Shown: positions 43,875-52,903 of the stretch, piece by piece | Numbering within the stretch: the stretch's first letter is position 1 | Layout of the letters: the number at the start of each line of letters is the position of its first letter | DNA from: Anaerocolumna sp047777345 | GTDB lineage: Bacteria > Bacillota > Clostridia > Lachnospirales > Lachnospiraceae | Assembly (NCBI GenBank): GCA_047777345.1 | Contig: JBKEEJ010000007.1 | Coordinates: 1 to 64,000 of the forward strand | Reading direction: 5' to 3' | Length of the DNA stretch: 64,000 nucleotides | Program-made: the position numbers and the translations under genes | The notes under the pieces: model-generated | The model's input: only the letters and a program-made list of their open reading frames with translations | What the model was told of the DNA's origin: nothing | Databases searched by the model: none

Positions 43875-45008
43875 ATGGAAAAAGCAAAGGTTTATTTTAC
43901 AGATTTTCGTACGGTGGCTTTCGGAGATGGATTGCCTACCAAACTTAAGAAACTTATAAAAAAAGCTGGTATTGGTCAGATAGATATGGATGGCAAGTTC
44001 GTGGCTATTAAGATGAATTTTGGTGAGCTGGGAAATATCAGCTACCTTCGCCCCAATTATGCCAGGGCTGTGGTTGATGTTGTAAAGGAGTTTGGCGGCA
44101 AGCCTTTTTTAACCGACTGCAATACTATGTATCCTGGAAAACGAAAAAATGCCCTTGAGCATTTGGAGTGTGCATGGGAAAACGGCTTTACACCGTTGAC
44201 AGTAGGATGTCCTATTCTGATCGGGGATGGACTAAAAGGTACCGATGATGTCGCGGTACCTGTAAAGGGAGGACAATATGTAAAGGAAGCCAAAATCGGC
44301 CGTGCTATTATGGATGCGGATGTCTTCATCAGTCTGACTCATTTCAAAGGGCATGAGCTGACTGGTTTTGGAGGAGCAATTAAAAACATAGGCATGGGCT
44401 GTGGCTCCCGCGCAGGGAAAAAGGATCAGCACAGTAATGGCAAGCCGCATATCGATGAGAACTTATGCCGGGGCTGCCGCAGGTGTGAGAGAGAGTGTGC
44501 CAACAGTGCTTTAGTATTTGATACAGTCCATAAAAAGATGACGGTTAATAAGGAAAATTGTGTGGGCTGTGGTCGTTGCCTTGGTTCGTGTAATTTTGAT
44601 GCTATCTCATTTGAAGGTGATGCTGCCGTCGAGCAGTTAAACTATCGTATGGCAGAATACACCAAGGCAGTGGTGGACGGCCGTCCTTGCTTCCATATTT
44701 CTTTGGTAGTGGATGTGTCTCCTTACTGCGACTGTCATGGAGAAAATGACGTGCCTATTTTGCCTGATTTGGGTATGTTTGCATCCTTTGACCCGTTGGC
44801 ATTGGATCAAGCCTGTGTAGACGCCTGTCTGAAAGCTACACCACTTCCTGGAAGCCACCTGTCCGACAATATGGCTAAGCCAGACTTTGTTGATCATCAT
44901 GACCACTTCATCAACTCCACCCCAGAATCCGAATGGCGCTCCTGTTTGGAGCACGCGGAGAGAATCGGTTTGGGAACGCGGGACTATGAGCTGATTGTAG
45001 TTAAATAA
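43875..45008 (+). CDS. DUF362 protein with two 4Fe-4S clusters
   Basis: This 377-residue protein has an N-terminal DUF362 domain (VAIKMNFGELGNISYLRP; DAVFISLTHFKGHELTGFGGAIKNIGMG region) and a central bacterial ferredoxin module with two CxxCxxCxxxC motifs (CRGCRRCERECAN, CVGCGRCLGSCNFD; about residues 197-240). The C-terminal part continues DUF362 with DPLALDQACVDA. Such proteins are cytoplasmic iron-sulfur proteins of unknown reaction, common in anaerobes. AAAAGGAGCGAG precedes the start. It appears to be transcribed alone. Confidence 0.88.
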   Translation: MEKAKVYFTDFRTVAFGDGLPTKLKKLIKKAGIGQIDMDGKFVAIKMNFGELGNISYLRPNYARAVVDVVKEFGGKPFLTDCNTMYPGKRKNALEHLECAWENGFTPLTVGCPILIGDGLKGTDDVAVPVKGGQYVKEAKIGRAIMDADVFISLTHFKGHELTGFGGAIKNIGMGCGSRAGKKDQHSNGKPHIDENLCRGCRRCERECANSALVFDTVHKKMTVNKENCVGCGRCLGSCNFDAISFEGDAAVEQLNYRMAEYTKAVVDGRPCFHISLVVDVSPYCDCHGENDVPILPDLGMFASFDPLALDQACVDACLKATPLPGSHLSDNMAKPDFVDHHDHFINSTPESEWRSCLEHAERIGLGTRDYELIVVK

Positions 45009-45051
45009 ACTGGGAACCGAATAAAAAAATACATAGGACCTTATTTCAGAT

Positions 45052-45260
45052 ACCGGAATGACGGAGCAGGCAGTGTCGATAATATCAGCATTGAAGAATC
45101 CTATGGGACGTTTCTGCACAAATCACACATTTATTGAAGAAAAATGCAAGAGTGCAGAAACGTCCCCTGAGTTTATTGACATTCAAAAAAATAAAGACCA
45201 ATGAAGTCCGGTATGCTTTATACAAATTTGCGGATGCGGAAAGGTAAGATAAAACCCGGT
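45052..45260. repeat. Intergenic repeat family C, copy 1
   Basis: This roughly 200-base sequence recurs at 47090-47206 plus 48893-49030, where an ISLre2 element interrupts it. It contains a perfect 14-bp inverted repeat, GGGACGTTTCTGCA (45105-45118) and TGCAGAAACGTCCC (45153-45166), a REP-like hairpin. In copy 2 the stem is degenerate. The element ends in ATGAAGTCCGGTA...GCGGATGCGGAAAGGTAAGATAAA, shared by both. No gene is conserved. Confidence 0.75.
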
Positions 45261-45482
45261 GTGTGGGCCCGGGCTTTATGCTGAAAAGTTATGAGTCTGG
45301 AGTTAAAGTAGTTGGGCTGGATATATCTGAACGATCCATTGAATATGCAAGAAGGAAAGCCAAAGAGTCAGGACTGAAAATTGACTATCGCTGTATGAAC
45401 TCCAATGAATTTGATGGGGTAATTCAGGTACACGGAGAACGTAATGCCTTTTCTGATGCAATGAGGGACAGACTTTTGAAAT
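45261..45482 (+). pseudogene. Methyltransferase fragment, copy of the gene at 49333
   Basis: GTGTGGGCCCGGGCTTTATG through to AGACTTTTGAAAT is a close copy of 49566-49804, the SAM-binding half of the methyltransferase at 49333 (GLDISERSIEYAR, DYRCMN, FSDAMRDRLLK). It lacks the start, has an internal in-frame loss of about six codons (FFDMDYTN region) and ends before the C-terminal half. It is fused directly to repeat C, whereas the intact gene lies 300 bases beyond its repeat C, so a duplication followed by deletion is likely. Confidence 0.85.
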
Positions 45483-45517
45483 TTCTTATGTTGTGTCTAT
45501 ACAATTCAAATCCTGAA

Positions 45518-46822
45518 TTACAAAATATCAACATATTCTCCTGCAAGTGCCTTATTCATACTTCTGACTGCACAAAATTTTCCACACATGGAACATGTAT
45601 CTTCATACTCGGGCTTTCTTTCAGCGCGGATTTTTTTTGCTGTTTCGGGATCTATGGCATTTTTCCACTGTGTTTCCCAGTCCAACATCCTTCTTGCATC
45701 TGCCATCTTATCATCAATCTCTCTAGCTCCTTTTACCCCTTTGGCGATATCCGCTGCATGGGCAGCAATTTTCATGGCAATGATCCCCTGTTTTACATCT
45801 TCTAAATTAGGCAGTGCCAAGTGCTCTGCAGGTGTTACATAGCATAAGAAGGCTGCGCCGGCTGAGGCGGCAATAGCTCCTCCGATGGCAGCTGTGATAT
45901 GGTCATAGCCTGGTGCAATATCCGTTACTAATGGCCCCAGCACATAAAACGGTGCTCCACCGCAGATAGTCTGTTGGATTTTCATATTGGCTTCTATCTG
46001 ATCCATCGGCATATGACCGGGTCCTTCAACCATTACCTGTACATCCTTTGCCCAAGCCCTTTTAGTAAGCTCGCCGAGTCGTACAAGCTCTTCCATCTGA
46101 CATACATCTGAAGCATCAGCAAGGCATCCCGGTCTGCATGCATCACCCAAGGATATCGTCACATCATATTCACGGCATATATCAAGAATTTCATCGTAGT
46201 ACTCATAAAAAGGATTTTCTTTACCTGTCATGCACATCCATGCAAATACAAGTGAGCCTCCCCGGGAAACGATGTTCAGTTTTCTTTTATGTTTCTTTAT
46301 CTGTTCTATAGTTTTTCTTGTAATACCGCAATGCAAAGTGACAAAATCTACGCCGTCTTCGGCATGAAGCCTTACTACATCAATGAAATCTTTTGCTGTA
46401 AGGGTGCTTAAATCTCTCTGGTAATGAATAACAGCATCATATACCGGCACAGTTCCTATCATCACCGGGCATTCCGATGTAAGTTTCCTACGGAAAGGAA
46501 TGGTATTTCCGTGGGAAGATAAATCCATGATTGCATGAGCGCCCAACTTGACAGCTTCTGTCACTTTTTTCATTTCTATATCATAATCCTTGCAATCCTT
46601 TGAGACTCCAAGGTTCACATTTATCTTTGTTTTCAGCATTGAGCCAATTCCCTGAGGGTGGATACACTTATGATTCTTGTTTGCACATATTACAACTTTT
46701 CCGGCTGCAACTAATGGCAACAATTCTTCAACAGTCATTAACTCGTTTTTTGCTACCTCTTTTAGTTTTTCTGTGATAATTCCCTTTTTTGCCGCTTCCA
46801 TTTGAGTCTTATATTCTTTCAT
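45518..46822 (-). CDS. thiC: Phosphomethylpyrimidine synthase ThiC
   Basis: ThiC converts aminoimidazole ribotide to HMP-phosphate for thiamin synthesis, a radical SAM reaction. The 434-residue length fits the short anaerobe/archaeal type. Landmarks are DLSSHGNTIPFR, YDAVIHYQRD, LHCGIT, SRGGSLVFAWM, SLGDACRPGCLADA, VEGPGHMPMDQIEANM, YDHITAAIGGA and the cluster-binding CSMCGKFC near the C-terminus. The start at 46822 lies behind GGGAGGAAAC; the longer frame to 46906 would run through the leader. It appears as a single gene. A structured leader precedes it, but not a TPP riboswitch. Confidence 0.95.
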   Translation of the reverse strand: MKEYKTQMEAAKKGIITEKLKEVAKNELMTVEELLPLVAAGKVVICANKNHKCIHPQGIGSMLKTKINVNLGVSKDCKDYDIEMKKVTEAVKLGAHAIMDLSSHGNTIPFRRKLTSECPVMIGTVPVYDAVIHYQRDLSTLTAKDFIDVVRLHAEDGVDFVTLHCGITRKTIEQIKKHKRKLNIVSRGGSLVFAWMCMTGKENPFYEYYDEILDICREYDVTISLGDACRPGCLADASDVCQMEELVRLGELTKRAWAKDVQVMVEGPGHMPMDQIEANMKIQQTICGGAPFYVLGPLVTDIAPGYDHITAAIGGAIAASAGAAFLCYVTPAEHLALPNLEDVKQGIIAMKIAAHAADIAKGVKGAREIDDKMADARRMLDWETQWKNAIDPETAKKIRAERKPEYEDTCSMCGKFCAVRSMNKALAGEYVDIL

Positions 46823-46877
46823 GTTATATGTTTCCTCCCTATACCTATGTGAATAAATGAATTTTGATACCAATATG

Positions 46878-46961
46878 TGCCTTTTAACGAAGCAGGGTCG
46901 TAGCATTCAGCTTCGGACCCTTAGCTTTTAAGGCAGAATCTTAGATACCTTATTCTGGTTC
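46878..46961 (-). promoter_or_regulatory. Structured 5' leader of thiC, type unknown
   Basis: Read on the minus strand from 46961: hairpin CAGAAT-N12-ATTCTG; outer stem TGCCTT (46935-46930) with AAGGCA (46883-46878); and inside it AGGGTC then CGAAGC, and later GACCCT then GCTTCG. AGGGTC/GACCCT and CGAAGC/GCTTCG are 6-bp stems that exclude each other or form a tight pseudoknot. That is switch-like. The TPP signature CTGAGA and ACCTGAT...GGATAAT are absent. An HMP-PP-type (thiS motif) aptamer is one idea, untested. Confidence 0.45.
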
Positions 46962-47206
46962 AGTAAAATTTTAACATATTTGTATTGAAAATAAAATAGT
47001 TTATATTTTTCATGGTATAAAATTCCTTTTCCACTTTCCCCTTTAATACCAATAAATTCCCCCTATTCTAGAAGCATGGAAGCGAGTAAAACAGAATGAT
47101 GGTGCAGGCAGTGCCGATAAAGTCAGCATGGAAGAATCCTATGAAATGTTTCTGTATAAATCACACATTTATTGGAAGAAAAATGCAAGAATCAAGAAAC
47201 GTTCCC

Positions 47207-48883
47207 CTTAGCGTAAAATTTTTGTAGGACAAATAGGAATAAAAAATAAGAGAACACCAACTTTGTGTTAAAATATAGTTACCACAACAATAACAGAAAG
47301 GAAGGTGTTCTCTTATGATTAATAGTATACAACATTTTGAGAAATTTGGCATTATAAATTTAGAAAATGTGGTAGAAAAATTTTTAAAAAATCCTAAGGA
47401 TATAGCTTCCTTTGTATGTGGTGTTAAGGATATTGTTATAAAGTTAGGCCTGGATATTATAAAAGAAACCCTTGAAAATTGCGATGAAATTATAAGGAAT
47501 AGTGAAAAGAGAAAGCAGAACTGGCAAATCGTAAAAATAGATGAGAAAAAACTAATTACATCTTTAGGAGTAGTCTGCTTTGAAAAGACTCTATTTAAGA
47601 ACAAAGCAACAGGAGAAAGAGCATATCTGTTAGACCGTATTCTAGGCATAAAATCACATGAAAGATTAACTGAAGATGCTGAAGCGCAGATGTTGGAAGA
47701 GGCAGTTGAAAGCTGCTATCGTAAAGCGGGAGAGGCAATCAGTATAAGTGATATCGTAAGTAAACAGACTGTAAAGAACAAGATACATAGTCTAAAGTTC
47801 AATAATGAATATAAAGAATTAGCTAATAAGAAGAAAGTAAAATATTTATACATAGACGCTGATGAAGACCATATATCCTTGCAGTATCAGGAGAATAAAG
47901 GTGACTTGTCAAGGAATGATGGACAGAAAAGGAGCAACAGTATAATAACGAAGATTGTTTATGTGTACGAGGGTATAGAAAAGGAAGGGCCTAAAAGTAA
48001 ACGAAATAAGCTTATAAACCCACACTATTTTTGCGGAACATATCCAGGAGAAGAAAATGAAAAGCTATGGGATGAGGTATATGAATACATTCGTTGTAAT
48101 TATGATATAGACAGCATTGAGAAAATATATCTTAATGGAGATGGAGGCAGTTGGATAAAGGCAGGAAAAAGGAAGCTGTCAGGACTTACTTATGTTATAG
48201 ATGAGTTTCATTTAAGTAAGTATATTATAAGAGCAACCTCCCATTTGCTAGATTCAGCGGAAGATGTACGAAATGAAATATATGAAACTATAAAGAATGG
48301 GACAAGAGCAAACTTTGAGGAGCTGATAGGAAAGATATTAAAGGTAACAGAGGGAGAAGCGGCACAAAAAAGAGTTATAGAAAGCAGAGAATATATATTG
48401 TCTAACTGGTCAGCAGCAAAGGTACGCCTGACAGAAAAAGAAGGTATCATAGGTTGTAGTGCAGAAGGACATGTTAGCCATGTGTTGTCTTCAAGGATGA
48501 GTTCCAGACCAATGGGATGGAGTAAAATAGGTGCTGATAAAATGGCACGATTAAGAGCCTATTATTGGAATGGCGGAAGGATGTTAGAACTGGTTAAGGA
48601 ACAGAAAAAAGAGTTACCAAGGGCTGTAGGTGCCGAAGAAAACGATATAATAAGCAGTGCAGAAATGCTGCGAGCAGAAAAGAACAGACACAAAGAAATA
48701 GGGAAATACTTTGAGAGCATAAACCATAGGATAAGTGAAGGTGCCAAGAAATACGTATGGTTTTATACACACATTTGGGGCTTGTAAAAGTATGAATAAA
48801 AAGCTATAGTGTAGATGTGATTTCTATTAACACATCTTTGGTGCTCTCTGTCTATCTATTTCCTACAGTAAAGTTACGCTATC
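47207..48883 (+). mobile_element. ISLre2-family insertion sequence
   Basis: The 1,677-bp element is flanked by a 9-bp duplication AACGTTCCC (47198-47206 and 48884-48892). Its ends CTTAGCGTAAAATTTTTGTAGGA and, inverted, GATAGCGTAACTTTACTGTAGGA match at 17 of 23 positions. It carries one transposase gene. The TSD length fits ISLre2. The target site is inside repeat C, in the degenerate stem. Confidence 0.92.
47315..48787 (+). CDS. ISLre2 family transposase (UPF0236)
   Basis: This 490-residue protein is of the UPF0236/ISLre2 type. Recognisable segments are SLGVVCFEKTLFKNKATGERAYLLDRILGI as the N-terminal domain, VKYLYIDADEDHISLQ (first catalytic Asp), IYLNGDGGSWIK (second Asp) and SAEGHVSHVLSSRMSSRPMGW (Glu, C-terminal). 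GAAAGGAAGG lies 12 bases before the ATG. The frame is intact, so the element may be active. Confidence 0.92.
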   Translation: MINSIQHFEKFGIINLENVVEKFLKNPKDIASFVCGVKDIVIKLGLDIIKETLENCDEIIRNSEKRKQNWQIVKIDEKKLITSLGVVCFEKTLFKNKATGERAYLLDRILGIKSHERLTEDAEAQMLEEAVESCYRKAGEAISISDIVSKQTVKNKIHSLKFNNEYKELANKKKVKYLYIDADEDHISLQYQENKGDLSRNDGQKRSNSIITKIVYVYEGIEKEGPKSKRNKLINPHYFCGTYPGEENEKLWDEVYEYIRCNYDIDSIEKIYLNGDGGSWIKAGKRKLSGLTYVIDEFHLSKYIIRATSHLLDSAEDVRNEIYETIKNGTRANFEELIGKILKVTEGEAAQKRVIESREYILSNWSAAKVRLTEKEGIIGCSAEGHVSHVLSSRMSSRPMGWSKIGADKMARLRAYYWNGGRMLELVKEQKKELPRAVGAEENDIISSAEMLRAEKNRHKEIGKYFESINHRISEGAKKYVWFYTHIWGL

Positions 48884-49146
48884 AACGTTCCCTGAATTTA
48901 TTGACATATTTTGCTTCAGATGTTATTATTAGCAGTAACAGTACAAAAAAATAAAGACCAAAGGTGGAATGAAGTCCGGTACGCTTTATTCAAATTAGCG
49001 GATGCGGAAAGGTAAGATAAAATCCGGTGAATGGAATAATCAAACAAATTATGTTCTATGGCATGAATGTCATGGATTATTTTGTGTTGATTAAATCACC
49101 AGTGATTTTATTTTACTCTTCGGCAACCTTGCATGAGAAATATTAC

Positions 49147-49176
49147 AAGCCGTAGAGAAAATCTGCGGCTTTTTCT
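49147..49176 (+). terminator. Intrinsic terminator upstream of the methyltransferase
   Basis: AAGCCGTAGA (49147-49156) pairs with TCTGCGGCTT (49162-49171; one wobble), loop GAAAA, followed by TTTTCTTTTT. It shields the methyltransferase from the IS transcript. The remaining gap 49031-49332 has a dyad ATCACCAGTGAT at 49097-49108 and no gene. Confidence 0.8.
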
Positions 49177-49332
49177 TTTTGCACTGTTATAAATAAAATT
49201 TAACCGAGGTGAATGATTCCGGGTTTGGTATATTAACTGTGAATATGTCAGAAAAATGAATCAAAAGCCTAAGAAAAAGCCGTAAGATATTATTTTCTGC
49301 AATTATGATTTATTAAGAGGAGGATATGTAAG

Positions 49333-50187
49333 ATGCTAAACTTAAGTTTAAACCAACTGGTTGAGCTTTCAAAAAGGCCTGCACTGTTTACAACCGGTGA
49401 AAAGAAGTTTTGGGATGACCCTCATATCTCAAAAAGCATGCTGGAAGCACATCTTGACCCAAATCATGATGCAGCCAGCAGAAGACCTAAGATTATTGAC
49501 CAAACTGTTCACTATTTATTTGAGTCGGGTATATTAAAACATGGAATGAAGGTTCTTGACTTAGGGTGTGGGCCCGGGCTTTATGCGGAAAGGTTATATA
49601 AGGCCGGAGCTGAAGTAGTTGGGCTGGATATATCTGAACGATCCATTGAATATGCAAGAGGGAAAGCCAGAGAGTCAGGGATGAAAATTGATTATCGCTG
49701 TATGAATTTCTTTGATATGGATTATACCAATGAATTTGATGCGGTAATTCAGGTATACGGAGAACTTAATACCTTTTCTGATGCAATGAGGGATAGACTT
49801 TTGAAATTAGTTTACAAGGCATTAAAAAACGATGGGATATTCATTTTTGATGTAACTACAAGAGCACATAGAATGAAATATGGGCTTAAAAATGGCTGGT
49901 ATATTAGCGATGGCGGTTTCTGGCGTCCTGGAAAGCATCTTGTTCTTGAACAGGGATTTGACTATCCTAAGGAAGATACATGGCTGGACCAGTATATTGT
50001 TGTGGATGAGCATGACACTAAGGTTTATAGAAACTGGTTTCATGATTATTCACTGGATTCGATAAATGCAGTGCTAAATGCAGCCGGCTTTAATACGAAA
50101 TATGTCTGGAATGACCTGACTGGAAGCCCTTTTACTGCAGATGGAGACTGGATCGCAATCGGAGCAGTAATCTCTACCCTTTCCTGA
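49333..50187 (+). CDS. SAM-dependent methyltransferase (284 aa)
   Basis: This class I methyltransferase has motif I VLDLGCGPGLYAERL (about residues 74-88), motif II GLDISERSI and VIQVYGELNTF at motif IV. The N-terminal FTTGEKKFWDDPHISKSMLEAHLDPN segment is typical of a Firmicutes family of unknown substrate. AAGAGGAGGA precedes the start. Its middle part was copied to 45261-45482. No operon partner is visible. Confidence 0.87.
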   Translation: MLNLSLNQLVELSKRPALFTTGEKKFWDDPHISKSMLEAHLDPNHDAASRRPKIIDQTVHYLFESGILKHGMKVLDLGCGPGLYAERLYKAGAEVVGLDISERSIEYARGKARESGMKIDYRCMNFFDMDYTNEFDAVIQVYGELNTFSDAMRDRLLKLVYKALKNDGIFIFDVTTRAHRMKYGLKNGWYISDGGFWRPGKHLVLEQGFDYPKEDTWLDQYIVVDEHDTKVYRNWFHDYSLDSINAVLNAAGFNTKYVWNDLTGSPFTADGDWIAIGAVISTLS

Positions 50188-50476
50188 TTGACGTGGTTTA
50201 AGGGGTCATTATTGATGTCTGTGACCGAGAATATAGTATGCTATAAATGGCTTGAAATCAAAGACCTTTAGACTTTCGGTACGTATTGCTGATTGGCTGG
50301 AAGCTTTGTCTTTTACCCTAGAGCATGGCTTATTACATGAAATATAGGTTAGAAATAAGGCTACAGAACTAATTTTGCCTTGCGAGAGAGAATTCTTCAG
50401 AGATATAATAGTATGTAAAGATGATAATATTGCCGACAAAACAAGTAACTATGAATAAGTAATTGGGAGGAAAGTA
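50188..50476 (+). other. Gap with a degenerate coding scrap
   Basis: Frame 50271-50455 reads LSVRIADWLEALSFTLEHGLLHEI, a stop, then VRNKATELILPCEREFFRDIIV to a stop at 50457, interrupted once. It looks like the remains of a gene, but I do not recognise the family. No promoter or terminator is clear. Confidence 0.3.
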
Positions 50477-51106
50477 ATGTTACCTACTATTGATGAGGCA
50501 TTAGCGGAATTACATATTGCGGGTGAAATGAATCCGGGACCTTGGACAAAGCATTCTGAAAATGTTGCTATAGCTGCAAGAAATATTGCGCATTATGTTC
50601 CGGAGCTTGATGAAAATAAAGCGTATATTCTTGGATTATTACATGATATAGGACGGCGGGTTGGTATTGTAAACATCCCGAAACATGTATATGAAGGATA
50701 TAAATACTGCATGGAAAAAGGATGGAATGAAGCTGCAAGAATATGTATGACACACCCTTATTTTTTTATGGAGGATGATTTTAACTATGATCCAAAAACA
50801 TTTGAGGAGACAGAGATAAAAAAATACCTTCTCAGTTGTGGCAAGGCTGATGAATATGACAAATTGATTCAGATTTGTGATTCTCTTGCTACTGATTATG
50901 GTTTTGTTATATTAGAGAAGAGATTTGTTGATGTAACCAGAAGATATGGCATTATGGAAAATTATATTAAAGGCTGGGATGTTTTATTTGAAATCAAAGA
51001 AGCCTTTGAAAAGAAGATGGGTTGTTCCATATATGAGGTGCTTCCAGATATAGAAAAAACAACATTGATGTGTCCAAAGCCATGGAAACCATTCAAGCAA
51101 TCATAA
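50477..51106 (+). CDS. HD-domain phosphohydrolase
   Basis: This 209-residue protein has an HD domain: WTKHSENVAIAARNIAHYV (first His), LGLLHDIGRR (the HD pair with G-R, about residues 55-64), MTHPYFF and CDSLATDYGF (Asp). HD proteins of this size hydrolyse nucleotides or related phosphates with a bound metal. The exact substrate is unknown. TTGGGAGGAAAG precedes the start. It stands alone. Confidence 0.85.
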   Translation: MLPTIDEALAELHIAGEMNPGPWTKHSENVAIAARNIAHYVPELDENKAYILGLLHDIGRRVGIVNIPKHVYEGYKYCMEKGWNEAARICMTHPYFFMEDDFNYDPKTFEETEIKKYLLSCGKADEYDKLIQICDSLATDYGFVILEKRFVDVTRRYGIMENYIKGWDVLFEIKEAFEKKMGCSIYEVLPDIEKTTLMCPKPWKPFKQS

Positions 51107-51714
51107 TTTATTTAAATGAATATAATCTAGCAATAGAAGAAATATTGTAATAAAGGCTGCTCATAAAACAACAAAAGGAGAATAAAGGATAAATGTACTT
51201 CGTATCAATTAAAGTTTGCTAATATGTGGTTGACATGTTCCCATGAACGAAGGCATCAATAATGAGTATTCGATAGTATATGTAACGAAAAGAGGTAAAT
51301 TGGAAAGTCGGTATTATTTGTATGAGATACTTTACTTATTGAAAAGCATTATGTAAAATATGTAAAATGTGCACCCTAATTCACTGTATAATGAAGATAC
51401 GGGCAGAAACCGTGAAAAACGGCGCTGCCCTTAAGTGACTTTAGCAAAATCTTATTTCAGATTTTTGATTTTACACAAAGCTTGAAACAGTTTCAGACTC
51501 TTTGCCAGTGAAATAGCTTTTTAAAGAATAATATTATAAGAAAATGGTATTATGCAAGAAAAACTGGAAGCAATATTTCATCAACTAACAATTCTAGCCG
51601 TTTTGCGTCAATAGCATCTTTACGCAGAAGATTTTCTACACGGATTAAATCAAAAGGTAACAATTTACCTGAAGTCCTGACATGGACCTGAACTTGCAAT
51701 GGATGGCCATAAAT
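51107..51714. other. Long gap with repeat B scrap and a nested hairpin
   Basis: At 51229-51262 GTGGTTGACATGTTCCCATG...AAGGCATCAAT is a short piece of repeat B. TATAAT (51387-51392) is followed 8 bases later by a nested hairpin GGGCAG-AAA-CCGT-GAAAA-ACGG-CG-CTGCCC (51401-51430, with shared bases), as if a small RNA starts there. It points away from the convergent ECF gene's promoter. I see no protein-coding gene. Confidence 0.4.
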
Positions 51715-52239
51715 TCATGTATATTTAGAATTTGTTATTCTGGTATACAATTTATGTATCCCCAGTTTCCAGCACAGTATCATGGCAACGACGGCACCGA
51801 ACACGGCCTGAAGCATCTGGAAAGGTAATTTCAGCAAAGCATACTCCGGAGTACTATAAACGAAAGCTCTTCCCAGTGAATACCCGACGACCATAATGAC
51901 GGCACCGACGGCAACTCCGATACCCGATGCAAGGCGGGGGTTGTTTTTTAAAAATCTGTGCGAAAATAATGAAATTACAACAGCCTGAAGGCCATGAGTA
52001 ATAAGGGAAACAAACATCGGTGCAGGGTAGAACAGAAAATCACCGATAAACGCTCCAATACCGCCTGCTGCAAATGCCTGCAATGGATCCATCAGGATTG
52101 CTGCCAGGCAGATCACTATGTCATTCAAATACAGGTGCCCACCGGGAACCGGCATGCCAAAAGAACTCAGTGCAATATTCATTGCCATAAACAGGGCAGT
52201 TACTGTCAGCTTAACAGTGTTGTTATCGTTTTTGCTCAT
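51715..52239 (-). CDS. ECF transporter S component (PF07155-like)
   Basis: This 174-residue integral membrane protein has five to six hydrophobic segments and the motifs TVTALFMAMNIALSSFGMPVPGGHLYLND and GGIGAFIGDFLFYP of ECF S components of the HmpT/PdxU kind. S components bind a vitamin or precursor and share an ECF ATPase module encoded elsewhere. The substrate is not evident. Hydroxymethylpyrimidine would fit with thiC in the neighbourhood, but the two genes are 5 kb apart and no shared leader is seen. AAAGGAGAT precedes the start. Confidence 0.82.
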   Translation of the reverse strand: MSKNDNNTVKLTVTALFMAMNIALSSFGMPVPGGHLYLNDIVICLAAILMDPLQAFAAGGIGAFIGDFLFYPAPMFVSLITHGLQAVVISLFSHRFLKNNPRLASGIGVAVGAVIMVVGYSLGRAFVYSTPEYALLKLPFQMLQAVFGAVVAMILCWKLGIHKLYTRITNSKYT

Positions 52240-52391
52240 GTTTACGTATCTCCTTTACAGATTTATTTTAAATATCTTTAATATATCTTTTTTAAGTGAA
52301 TGTCTTCTTTACAAATTCGTAAATTAAAAATACAATAAAACTAATCTTATAAAAATAGCCAGAACGGGAGAATTTTATATAACCAGATGAA

Positions 52392-52903
52392 CGAAGCCAG
52401 AGAATTCTCTCTTTTCGTCTGACATGGGTTCCATGGGAAAGGGCGGCGGATTTGGTGGCAGTGGTATGCCGGATATGGGGAAAAACAAAGGCAGCCTGGA
52501 CGATCGTGGAACACTTAATGGTACAACTTCCGAAGGTACCAAAAACCCCACAAGGTCTGACACAGATGAAAGCAAATCTTTAGGATTGAACGTTCAGGGA
52601 ACATCTGCGTCAACGATAGAAGGCGAAACGTCCGAAATGCCGGGGGGATTCAACGGCAGCTATTCCGGTCAATCATCCGATGAAGCAGATACAACACTGT
52701 CAGATAATCCGGACAGCACAGATTCATCGGAAAACAAGAACCGTCCTTCCCGTGATAATATGCAGATACCTGGAGGTCATTATAATTTCAATATAAACGG
52801 TAAGAGTAATACCGCTTCAAGCAGCGCCAACTGGATATGGCTTGCCGTATCCGTACTGATTCTTGGTGCAGGCATAATTATTGCGAAAGTGTATAAGAAT
52901 TAA
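52392..52903 (+). pseudogene. C-terminal remnant of a cell-surface protein
   Basis: The frame is open from 52392 and has no good ribosome binding site before ATG 52424. It reads a Gly-Met-rich start (MGKGGGFGGSGMPDMGKN), a long Ser/Thr/Asp/Gly linker, then one C-terminal membrane segment (WIWLAVSVLILGAGIIIA) and KVYKN. This is the tail architecture of an extracellular anchored protein, such as CotH- or carbohydrate-binding proteins of Clostridia. The catalytic or binding part is missing upstream. It abuts the divergent ECF gene. Confidence 0.5.

Larger units (their letters stand above)
47090..49030. repeat. Intergenic repeat family C, copy 2 (split by ISLre2)
   Basis: Left part 47090-47206 (GATGGTGCAGGCAGTGCCGA, ATCACACATTTATTG) and right part 48893-49030 (TGAATTTATTGACAT, then AATGAAGTCCGGTACG and GCGGATGCGGAAAGG) align with 45052-45260 once the ISLre2 element is removed. 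This dates the insertion after the repeat was duplicated. Confidence 0.75.

Noticed and set aside
46823..46990. TPP riboswitch upstream of thiC
   Set aside because: The conserved CTGAGA and the second-arm words of the TPP aptamer are absent on the minus strand; the visible stems do not fit the TPP fold.
51715..52239. Thiamin transporter call for the ECF S component
   Set aside because: Sequence motifs fit the broad PF07155-type group, and there is no TPP riboswitch to support thiamin; the ligand is left open.
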